Assembly: GCA_964390555.1 (NCBI GenBank)
Contig: CAYMJU010000159.1
Location: 1-28,815 of the forward strand
Direction of reading: 5' to 3'
Source: CAVTWS01 sp964390555
GTDB lineage: Bacteria; Actinomycetota; Acidimicrobiia; Acidimicrobiales; SHLQ01
Length of the DNA stretch: 28,815 bases
A program made the position numbers and the translations under genes. Positions 15,285 to 22,498 of the stretch are shown here, in pieces. The notes below the pieces were generated by a model that saw nothing but the letters and a program-made list of their open reading frames with translations, did no database searches and was not told the DNA's origin. Within the stretch, counting starts at the first letter, position 1, and each line of letters begins with the position of its first letter.

Positions 15285-17408
15285 GTGCGCAACCGTCGGG
15301 TGGGTCTGGTCGTCACCGAGCTGCTCGGCCTCGTCAAGACGGGCGGAATTGCGACGGCGACCACCCACATGGCGATCGTCCTCGCCCGGGCCGGCTATGA
15401 CGTCGAATGCCTCTACTGCGGTTGGACCGACGAGATGGACCGCGACTGGGCGCCGCTCTACCGCGAGGCCGGTGTGCAGATCAGGTGGCTCGACCGTTCT
15501 CACAACGTGGCCCCGGCCGCCGTGGCGGACAGCTACCGCTTGTACCACCAGCTCAAAGACGACGAGTTCGACGTGCTGGTTTTCCAGGACTGGCAAGGCC
15601 TCGGGTTCTTCTCGGCCACGGCCAAACGAGCCGGGCTGGCGTTCGCCAACACGCGGCTCGTGCACATCGTGCACGGTCCCGTCGACTGGCTCGACGAGGC
15701 GAATCGCAGCGTCGAGGTGACCACCGAAACCCAGACCGTCGCCTTGCTCGAGCGGCGCAGCGCCGAGCTGGCCGACACGATCGTCGGCCCGAGCCGATAT
15801 CTGGTCGGCTGGATGGCGAACCAGGGCTGGCGTCTTCCCGAGGATCAGCGGTTCATCCCGTATTTCACGGCCGGTCATCTCGACGATCTCGATCGCGACG
15901 CCACCAGCGGTGGCCGCCGAGGTGGCGACGCGTTGACCGAGATCGTGTTCTTCGGCCGCCTCGAGGAGCGAAAGGGCGTGCGGGTATTCGTCGATGCCCT
16001 CAATCGCATCGGCGCCGACCGGCTGGCGGGACTCACGGTCACGTTCCTCGGGCGCGACGCCATGTTCACCCACGACGACGTCCTGGCGCTGTTCACGGCC
16101 GAGGTTGCCGAAGCTGCCGGCGTCCGTTTCCTGTCCAACCTCGACCAGCGCCAGGCTCGGGCACACTTGGCATCGCCTGGCGTGGTGGCGGTGATCCCGT
16201 CCCTGCTCGACAACTCACCGAACGTGGTCTACGAATGCGTCGAGGACCGGATCCCGTTCCTGGTTTCATCAGGCGGCGGCAGCGGCGAGCTGGTCGCTGA
16301 AGATGACCGCGAGTGGTGCGTGTTCGACCCCACGGGCCCGGCGCTGGCCGAGACCCTGGGGCGGGTCGTCGACCGCCGCACCACGCCGTCTGCGCCGCGG
16401 CCGGCGTTCAACGGTCGCGCCAGCTTTGTGGCCTGGACCGAGTTGATCGACGCTGACGTCGAGCCGCGCCTTGCCGCGACCATCGATGCCGATGCGCCTC
16501 TGGTAACCGTCGTGGTTCCGGTGTTCAACCAATTCGAGTCGGTGAAGCACACGCTCGACTCGATCGCGCGGCAGGACTATCCCAACATCGAGATCGTCGT
16601 CGTCGACGACGGCAGCACTGCGGCTGGCGCTGAGCGAGCACTCGACGAGATCGCCCAGTGGCCGTGGGGTCGCGACCTTCGGGTGATCCGCCAGGAGAAC
16701 CGTTACCTCGGCGCCGCTCGCAACACCGGCGTCCGCGAGGCTCGTGGCCACTTCGTCGCGTTTGTCGATGACGACGACGTGCTCGATCGCCGCTACGTCT
16801 CCCAGCTTGTCACCGCCGCACTCACGAGTGGGGCGCCAGTGGTCACATCGGCCATCGCCATGTACCCGACCGATGATCTGGGCCCGCTGCCGGCGGCCGG
16901 GCACGACGGCACGTTCGCGTTCCTGGGTAGCGAGGCCGTGCACCTCGGTATGGCGTACAACACGTTCGGCGGCGCGGCGATGCTGGTCGAACGCCAGGCA
17001 CTACTCGACTGCGGCGGCTTCCACGAGCACCACGGCGTGGGTCACGAGGACTGGGCGCTGCTGGCGCGACTGGCGCTGCGGGGCACCGAGATCGTGGCCA
17101 TCCCCGAGCATGGCTACAAGTATCGGGTCCGTCGCGGAAGCATGATCCGCATCACGAGCACGTACCTCAACATGCAGCCGGTGTTCGACGCGTACGACGA
17201 CGTCGTCCCTACGACCCTGCGCCCGCTGATTCGGCTGGCCCGCGGCCAGACCGAGATCGTCGACCGTAGCCGGACCGACGCCAACTCGCTCCGCGACTAC
17301 TTCGACCACCAGACCCGTGAGCTCGAATTGCGCACGCGCTATGTAGCCGTGCTCGGCGAGGCACTGGGCATCATGCCCGGGGCGCCTATCGGCATCGACG
17401 ACGTGTGA
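15285..17408 (+). CDS. Two-domain glycosyltransferase, GT4-like (GT-B) fused to GT2 (GT-A)
   Basis: A 707-residue protein predicted to transfer two sugars in a surface glycan, or one sugar plus a supporting domain. Residues 1 to about 390 form a GT-B fold: LVVTELLGLVKTGGIATA at the N-terminus, FFGRLEERKGVRVFVDAL near 222-239 and a nucleotide-sugar motif DNSPNVVYECVED (309-321) with its acidic residue at 317. Residues about 404-630 form a GT-A fold: VTVVVPVFNQ, VVVDDGS, DDDD (495-498) as the metal-binding region, and HED (587-589) in the acceptor/base position. The chosen start is set by a -10 box eight bases upstream. The stop overlaps the start of the next gene by four bases (GTGA), so the two are probably translationally coupled. 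Confidence 0.85.
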   Translation: MRNRRVGLVVTELLGLVKTGGIATATTHMAIVLARAGYDVECLYCGWTDEMDRDWAPLYREAGVQIRWLDRSHNVAPAAVADSYRLYHQLKDDEFDVLVFQDWQGLGFFSATAKRAGLAFANTRLVHIVHGPVDWLDEANRSVEVTTETQTVALLERRSAELADTIVGPSRYLVGWMANQGWRLPEDQRFIPYFTAGHLDDLDRDATSGGRRGGDALTEIVFFGRLEERKGVRVFVDALNRIGADRLAGLTVTFLGRDAMFTHDDVLALFTAEVAEAAGVRFLSNLDQRQARAHLASPGVVAVIPSLLDNSPNVVYECVEDRIPFLVSSGGGSGELVAEDDREWCVFDPTGPALAETLGRVVDRRTTPSAPRPAFNGRASFVAWTELIDADVEPRLAATIDADAPLVTVVVPVFNQFESVKHTLDSIARQDYPNIEIVVVDDGSTAAGAERALDEIAQWPWGRDLRVIRQENRYLGAARNTGVREARGHFVAFVDDDDVLDRRYVSQLVTAALTSGAPVVTSAIAMYPTDDLGPLPAAGHDGTFAFLGSEAVHLGMAYNTFGGAAMLVERQALLDCGGFHEHHGVGHEDWALLARLALRGTEIVAIPEHGYKYRVRRGSMIRITSTYLNMQPVFDAYDDVVPTTLRPLIRLARGQTEIVDRSRTDANSLRDYFDHQTRELELRTRYVAVLGEALGIMPGAPIGIDDV

Positions 17409-19201
17409 CGATGGCGGCCCCCGCGGACCACGAATTGGCGTACCACGACGGGGGTCTCCGGACGTGGTGCCGGGCGCTACTCGACGTGATCGGCCCCTCG
17501 GACCTGATCGACCTGGTCAGCGATGGTGCAGTCGCACGCGCGGTGACCGAGCTCGACGGACCTCCTGTGACGGCGGTGGTGCGACACGGCGATGCCGAGC
17601 CGGGATCGCCGGTCGCCACCGTCGAGTCGCCGACCGAGCTCGACGGTCGCCGGTTCGACTGCTGCGTCGTGCTCGGCGGTTCCGACCTGGGCGACCTCGA
17701 GACGGCGCGCCGGGTCGTGCGAGAGGCGACGGCGCTGAGCGACGTCGTCGTGTTCTGCGCTCCGCTGCCGCTCGATCATCACCTAGGACGTTGGCCGACT
17801 CTGTGGGATGCCCTGTTCGCCGAGCGTGACTACGTGCCGTACGACCCGATACGCGCCTGTCTGTGGGATGAACCCGAGGTCGATCCGGTCTACAGCCAGG
17901 CCACGACCGTGTATGCCGGCCCGGGTGCCGCCTCGCGGGCGAGTGGATGGGACGCGCCGGCGATGCCACGAGCGGTCGTGCACCCGGCGCGCCACGCCGG
18001 GGCGATGCGGTCGATGGTCGACCGCTCGGTCGCCGACCGTGCCGCGGAGGACCGCCACGCCGCCGAACGTCGCGCTGGCGCCGCCGAGGTCGCCCTCGAC
18101 CAGGCGGCGCTCGACCTCGACGCCGCCCATCGCCGTGCCGGAGAGCTCGAAGCCCGAATCGCCGGGCTGGTCGAGGAACAATCCCGCGCTACGGCTTCTC
18201 GGGCTGGCAGCGCCTCTCCTCGCCGGCGTCCCCTCACGTCATCGGCGCGTATCGGACGACTCTCCCGGCCGGCCATTCGGCCGCCGACACGATTCGGCGG
18301 CGCTCGCCGATCGGTCGCCGACGTCGCGGGCGCGCTCACCTCGACGGAAAGCCTCGTGGCTGCCGTGGTCGACGACGGGTTCTACCTCGACCACTACGCC
18401 GAGGTCGGCCCGAGCGGTATCGCGCCGCGGACACACTTCGCGAAGTACGGGATGGCCGAGCGCCGCGATCCGTGCCGCTGGTTCGACACCGCCTACTACC
18501 TCGAGGCCAACCCGGACGTGGCCGCATCGGGGGTGCCGCCGGTCCTGCACTACCTGGTCGACGGCTGGCGGGAGGCTCGCGATCCGCATCGCTACTTCTC
18601 GGGACAGCACTATCTGGCCCAGAACCTCGATGTCGCGGCTGCAGGAATCAACCCGCTGGTCCATTTCGTGGTGACCGGAATCCGTGAAGGTCGCTCGCCA
18701 CACCCGCTGCTCGACGCCGATGTCTGCGCGCAGCAAGCGGCGCGCCTCGGGCTCACGGTCGCCGACCCGTGCGGTTGGTGGCTCGGCGGCGCATGGTCTC
18801 GGGGGGCGTCGCCACACTGGCTTTTCAGCGTGCCGTGGTATCTGCACCGCAGCCCCGACGTCGCCGCGGCCGGCGTCGACCCGGTTCGCCACTACCTCGA
18901 CCACGGGTGGCGAGAGCGCCGATCACCGCACCCGTTGTTCGATCCCGACTGGTACCTCACCATCTACCCCGACGTGGCCACCGCGGGCACCGAGCCGCTC
19001 GTGCATTACCTGGCCAGCGGACGCTTCGAGTTCCGCCGGCCCAGTCCGATCTTCGATCCCGTGTGGTACCGGGTCGAGGCTGCTCCTTCGCTCGGGTCCG
19101 ACGAGCCGTGCGAGCACTACCTGCGGTCGGGCCGGGCGCTAGGTCACACGCCCAGCCGTTGGGCCGCCGACATCCACGTCGAGGTCAGCGCCGGCGGTTG
19201 A
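17405..19201 (+). CDS. Degenerate methyltransferase domain, coiled coil and seven 38-residue repeats
   Basis: A 598-residue protein with three parts. Residues about 18-172 follow the pattern of a class I SAM methyltransferase common in glycan clusters, ending in RWPTLWDALFAERDYVPYD and LWDEPEVDPVYSQ; but the SAM-binding motif I is degraded to DLVSDGAVARAV, with no DxGxGxG, so it is probably inactive. Residues about 205-262 are an Ala/Arg/Glu-rich predicted coiled coil, followed by a basic Ser/Arg/Pro linker. Residues about 322-586 are seven repeats of 37-38 residues of the type FDxxWYLxxxPDVAAAGxxP. From memory, this repeat occurs near bacterial glycosyltransferases and in some secreted proteins; its function is not established. 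There is no signal peptide. It overlaps the GT4-GT2 gene by four bases, so a scaffold or acceptor-binding partner is plausible. Confidence 0.8.
   Translation: MTMAAPADHELAYHDGGLRTWCRALLDVIGPSDLIDLVSDGAVARAVTELDGPPVTAVVRHGDAEPGSPVATVESPTELDGRRFDCCVVLGGSDLGDLETARRVVREATALSDVVVFCAPLPLDHHLGRWPTLWDALFAERDYVPYDPIRACLWDEPEVDPVYSQATTVYAGPGAASRASGWDAPAMPRAVVHPARHAGAMRSMVDRSVADRAAEDRHAAERRAGAAEVALDQAALDLDAAHRRAGELEARIAGLVEEQSRATASRAGSASPRRRPLTSSARIGRLSRPAIRPPTRFGGARRSVADVAGALTSTESLVAAVVDDGFYLDHYAEVGPSGIAPRTHFAKYGMAERRDPCRWFDTAYYLEANPDVAASGVPPVLHYLVDGWREARDPHRYFSGQHYLAQNLDVAAAGINPLVHFVVTGIREGRSPHPLLDADVCAQQAARLGLTVADPCGWWLGGAWSRGASPHWLFSVPWYLHRSPDVAAAGVDPVRHYLDHGWRERRSPHPLFDPDWYLTIYPDVATAGTEPLVHYLASGRFEFRRPSPIFDPVWYRVEAAPSLGSDEPCEHYLRSGRALGHTPSRWAADIHVEVSAGG
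18368..19162 (+). repeat. Seven tandem 38-residue repeats (protein level)
   Basis: Units begin at about residues 322, 359, 397, 435, 473, 511 and 549 of the 17405-19201 product. The core is aromatic-YL, PDVAAAG, hydrophobic-HYL, GWRE, then R-x-PHPLFD. The fourth unit is eroded (YL and PDV lost) and the last lacks PDVA. The strict 38-residue spacing despite divergence argues for a structural solenoid-like array. Confidence 0.85.
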
Positions 19202-19219
19202 CCGTGCGCCGGGGCGATG

Positions 19220-19858
19220 TCACCAGCCCTGGTCCCAGTGATGAACCGCGAAGGCGTCGGGGAATGGTCCGCCGGCTCGTTCGGGCTCCGAGAAGTGGTA
19301 CGGCAACAGCACCGGCGCGGGGAACAATCCCACCGAGGCTTGCAATGCGGGGCTGCTGGCCATGAACGTTCGGGTGAAGAACTGGGGCCCAGACACGACG
19401 TTCGGCGGCGCTCCGGGATACTCGGCGGCCGAGTCGGGGAGGAGTTCGACCAGGCGGCGGAGGAACGGATGGCCCGGCCGGGCCCCCAGGATTCCGTTGG
19501 CGATCCACCGCCGGTCCTCGAGCGAGGCAAAGCACCCGAGCTCGGCAACGAGGTCGTCGAGCGGGCGCAACGCCTCGAAGTCGGCGTCGATGTACACGCC
19601 ACCGTGGCGCAGCACCAGCTCGTAACGGGCGATGTCGGCCCGCATGGCGAACGACGTCGCCGCGTCGTACAACGACTGGTTCCGCAGCGGCGGCATATTG
19701 GTGTCGGTCCAGGTTCGAAGCGTCCAGCTCGGGTGGAGCCGACGGAACGTTTCACCCAGCTCGGCGACGCGATCGGGAACCGGTCCGCCCAGCCAGATCC
19801 GGTGGAACACCCGCGGGATGCCTCCCGGCAGCGGTGCGGTCACCACGCCTCGTCTCAC
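19220..19858 (-). CDS. GT32-type glycosyltransferase with DxD motif
   Basis: A 212-residue sugar transferase of the OCH1/capsular type. IPRVFHRIWLGGPVPD (14-29) is the typical opening, WTDTN (50-54) follows, and the region around 73-98 contains DIARYELVLRHGGVYIDAD, with Asp91 and Asp93 as the metal-binding DxD. No membrane segment is visible, so it is probably cytosolic or peripheral. Family members add mannose, galactose or other hexoses; the sugar here is unknown. The GTG start at 19858 overlaps the stop of the upstream methyltransferase by four bases, so it is translationally coupled. It is last in a four-gene minus-strand unit and ends 18 bases from the convergent repeat-protein gene. Confidence 0.85.
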   Translation of the reverse strand: MRRGVVTAPLPGGIPRVFHRIWLGGPVPDRVAELGETFRRLHPSWTLRTWTDTNMPPLRNQSLYDAATSFAMRADIARYELVLRHGGVYIDADFEALRPLDDLVAELGCFASLEDRRWIANGILGARPGHPFLRRLVELLPDSAAEYPGAPPNVVSGPQFFTRTFMASSPALQASVGLFPAPVLLPYHFSEPERAGGPFPDAFAVHHWDQGW

Positions 19859-21150
19859 GAGAGGATTCCGTAGAACCTGAGCGTTGAGCCTGTCTCACAC
19901 CGAAGGCGAACGAGAGCGCTGTCGACAGGAATCTCGACCGCGGCGAATTCGTGCCAGGTGGGAGCCCTGCAAGACCGGAGTCGTTGAATATCGAGCGACC
20001 CAACCGTGCAACCAGCGGCGTCAGACACCAGCGTCTCGCCCGTGCTGGACGAGAGATCCAGAAGTACCGTGATCGACGTCGCCGAGCTGCTGCTCAGATC
20101 GAAAACCGCCTGACACTCTCGCTCCAAGACGAAGGCGTCGAGTGTCCAGAAACTCTCGCTTCGTTGCGCGACGTGATCACCCGAGTCCGGCTCGGTGAGT
20201 CGGTTGGGGGCGCGCGCGGTGCCGGCCATGTGATGGCCGGCACCGAACTCGATCCACGATCTGCTGAATGACGCGTCTACGCCGAGTTGGTTGCCGGTCA
20301 GGTAGCTCTGAAGACCAACCTCCTGGCGCATGAGCGGCTCTTGATTGAGCAGGTGTACGTTGTAGCCGTCGAAACGGACCGGCAGGTCCGAGGTGTCATC
20401 GAGGCCGAGGCCAAGCTCGAAGTCGTGATAACTCAGCCCACGCCCATTTCTATAGAGCATCTCTCTCCGGGATTCGGGGGGAGCGACCAGTACGGGGTCG
20501 CGGACTACCGATCGACCCGACCGCACCAAGTACTCGATGGCGAGTTCGTCCGGTAACATATTGAAGAAGTGAAGCTGGGTGGTGTGACTATCGAATGGAA
20601 TCAACCGATTCGGCGTCTCCATTACCACGACAGAGCCACCCTCATCGAGAACAGTCGATGCGAGCTCGAGGATCGGTCGACGTTCCTCAGGGAGCAGATG
20701 CTCCAGCACCGCGTAGAGCAACAAGACGTCAACTCCGGAACCGAGATCGAAGGCTGACGGGTTCGAAATAACGTCGACCGCGTTTGCGGCAACGTGGGAA
20801 ATGTTGCTCGCTCCATAGATCGCTGAATATTCCTTGGCCTGCCTTGATTGGTCGGAGTTGAGTTCTACCGCTACGTAGTGCTCTACGTTTCCAGATATCG
20901 GCAAAGATTTCATCCCGATACCCGACCCTACCTCGAGCCAGCGCCGGCCTGGGCCGAGAAGTCGCGCGGCATGCACGGTGGGTAGAAAGTTCGAGATGGA
21001 GTTGACGAGGCGTTGACGGTCGTACGGATTGAGTGTCATCGCTATGGGTCGAGCTCTATCCCATGCTTCAGCAACTATCGCGTCGGTAGCCTCGGAGTCG
21101 GGTCGGAAGGTCGACGGAACGGGTGGCCTTTTCGGGTATTCCTCAGTCAT
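19855..21150 (-). CDS. Class I SAM-dependent methyltransferase with C-terminal beta-rich domain
   Basis: A 431-residue protein. Residues about 40-250 form the methyltransferase: motif I LEVGSGIG (72-79), acidic AVEL at the end of strand 2 (94-97), and a motif IV-like stretch LLLYAVLEHLLPEE (143-156), then METPN. Residues about 290-431 are Ser/Thr-rich and beta-like and might bind glycan; this is inference. A sugar or glycan O-methylation role fits the neighbours. ATG 21150 is preferred over TTG 21165; neither has a strong ribosome site. Three 60-base stretches that I counted at 20341, 20641 and 20821 give 52-58% G+C, against 65% for a stretch of the MoeB-like gene at 3121, and codon use is looser than in neighbouring genes. 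Recent transfer is likely. It overlaps the GT32 gene by four bases. Confidence 0.82.
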   Translation of the reverse strand: MTEEYPKRPPVPSTFRPDSEATDAIVAEAWDRARPIAMTLNPYDRQRLVNSISNFLPTVHAARLLGPGRRWLEVGSGIGMKSLPISGNVEHYVAVELNSDQSRQAKEYSAIYGASNISHVAANAVDVISNPSAFDLGSGVDVLLLYAVLEHLLPEERRPILELASTVLDEGGSVVVMETPNRLIPFDSHTTQLHFFNMLPDELAIEYLVRSGRSVVRDPVLVAPPESRREMLYRNGRGLSYHDFELGLGLDDTSDLPVRFDGYNVHLLNQEPLMRQEVGLQSYLTGNQLGVDASFSRSWIEFGAGHHMAGTARAPNRLTEPDSGDHVAQRSESFWTLDAFVLERECQAVFDLSSSSATSITVLLDLSSSTGETLVSDAAGCTVGSLDIQRLRSCRAPTWHEFAAVEIPVDSALVRLRCETGSTLRFYGILS

Positions 21151-21232
21151 GTATTGACCGCCCAAGTCGACGTTGAGGAGTGGACTGGCGCGATTCGCCC
21201 GCGGCCTCGGAGAGTAGCGAAGTCGCTCGATC

Positions 21233-22456
21233 TCATCGGTCGACGAGGTCGATCACGAGGTGGGGCATCGGCTGGCGGTCGAGGAGGTGGTCGAGCGGTT
21301 CCCGGACGCGGCGCCCCGACACGTCGAGTCGGCTGAACCGGGCGCCCGACTTTCCAAGGCGTTCGAGCGCTGCGACCAATGCCGGCCAATCGTCGGGCGC
21401 GTTGTTGCGGACCAGCTCGATCAGGACGGTTCCCACGAGACCGGCTTCGATCAAACCGGCCATGCCATCGAGAACGCGCCGCTCTGCACCCTCGACGTCG
21501 ATCTTGACCACGCTGTGGAAGCGCCGCGCTAGCGCCGTATCGAGGCGGACCGTCGTGACAGCGGTGCCCGCCGACTCGTCGAGAGGAAAGCGGCGCCGGT
21601 AGTCGTCGGTCTTCCCTACCAGACTGCTGTTGCCCTGGGCTCGGTTCGACACGTGGAGGATCGCCGCGCCGTCGGAATCGCTGGCCGCCCGGTCGTCGAC
21701 CAAGCACCACGACGTGACGTCATTGATTTGGAGCGTCGTGGCGCAGAGGTTGCGCACCCGATCGACGGGCTCGAACGCGTGAACGAAACCGGTCGGGCCG
21801 ACGAGCTCGGCCATGCGAAGTGCAAACAAGCCGACATTGGCCCCGACATCTACGCATACGTCGCCCGGTCGCACCGTCAGATCGATAAAGCGCAGCAGTA
21901 CCGGGTCATAGTGGCCGTGGAGGACGATGTCGGGCGTGAGGCTCACGTCGTTCGGGTCGAGGGCGATCTTTGCGCCCCACGACGTCGTCGTGAGCATCAT
22001 GTCGGGCGAGAGCAGGGCGCTGACGCGTGGCGACGGCTCGCCGACCGGAGGATCGGGACGCGTGAGGTGCGCGAGATCGGCGACCACCTGTGCCGGTGCG
22101 GGCTCGACCTCCGTGCCGGTCGTGGATGGCTCTCCGGTCGCGAACGCGATCACCCGCTCGATTAGTCCCGAAAGCGGGCCGCGTGTGCTGAGCGCGGTGT
22201 CGTGGCCCCGGTCCAGGTAGAGCGCCACCGGCTCGACCGAGACCGTTGCCGACACCTCGGGTGGGTACCCCGACAGTGCGTGGTCGACCAGTCTCTGCGC
22301 CGCCGGCGCGTCGAGGGCTGGGACCACGATGAGCGTCTCGGCCCACCGCCGTGGGTCTCGCCGCAAGAGGGCTACCAGCGAGGTGAGAGCGCCGGCACTG
22401 GTCGGGTTGGTGGGATCGACGGCGAGCGCCACGCGTTGACGCCGATCGGATGACAT
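21233..22456 (-). CDS. FkbM-family methyltransferase with an extra N-terminal domain
   Basis: A 407-residue protein. Residues about 183-400 form an FkbM-type O-methyltransferase with motif I VDVGANVG (202-209), FEP (228-230) and the family mark KIDVEGAE (318-325). Such enzymes methylate sugars in glycans and antibiotics. Residues 1 to about 105 form a separate alpha/beta piece beginning RVALAVDPTNPTSAGALTSL, which loosely recalls the first strand and helix of GT8 glycosyltransferases but is too short to be one. A Pro/Thr/Glu linker covers about 108-145. TAGGGT seven bases before the ATG suggests its own leaderless promoter, though it also lies 42 bases downstream of the double GT2 gene on the same strand. 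Confidence 0.85.
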   Translation of the reverse strand: MSSDRRQRVALAVDPTNPTSAGALTSLVALLRRDPRRWAETLIVVPALDAPAAQRLVDHALSGYPPEVSATVSVEPVALYLDRGHDTALSTRGPLSGLIERVIAFATGEPSTTGTEVEPAPAQVVADLAHLTRPDPPVGEPSPRVSALLSPDMMLTTTSWGAKIALDPNDVSLTPDIVLHGHYDPVLLRFIDLTVRPGDVCVDVGANVGLFALRMAELVGPTGFVHAFEPVDRVRNLCATTLQINDVTSWCLVDDRAASDSDGAAILHVSNRAQGNSSLVGKTDDYRRRFPLDESAGTAVTTVRLDTALARRFHSVVKIDVEGAERRVLDGMAGLIEAGLVGTVLIELVRNNAPDDWPALVAALERLGKSGARFSRLDVSGRRVREPLDHLLDRQPMPHLVIDLVDR

Positions 22457-22463
22457 GGCCGGA

Positions 22464-22469
22464 ACCCTA
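22464..22469 (-). promoter_or_regulatory. -10 box of the FkbM-type gene
   Basis: TAGGGT on the minus strand ends seven bases before ATG 22456, within the 42-base gap after the GT2 gene. The hexamer is identical to those before the genes at 2416, 3643 and 13146. Confidence 0.45.
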
Positions 22470-22498
22470 CTTCTCGGGCCAACGACCGCTCGGCACGC

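Noticed and set aside
19202..19219. Possible terminator between convergent genes
   Set aside because: Only 18 bases with no stem-loop and no T-run.
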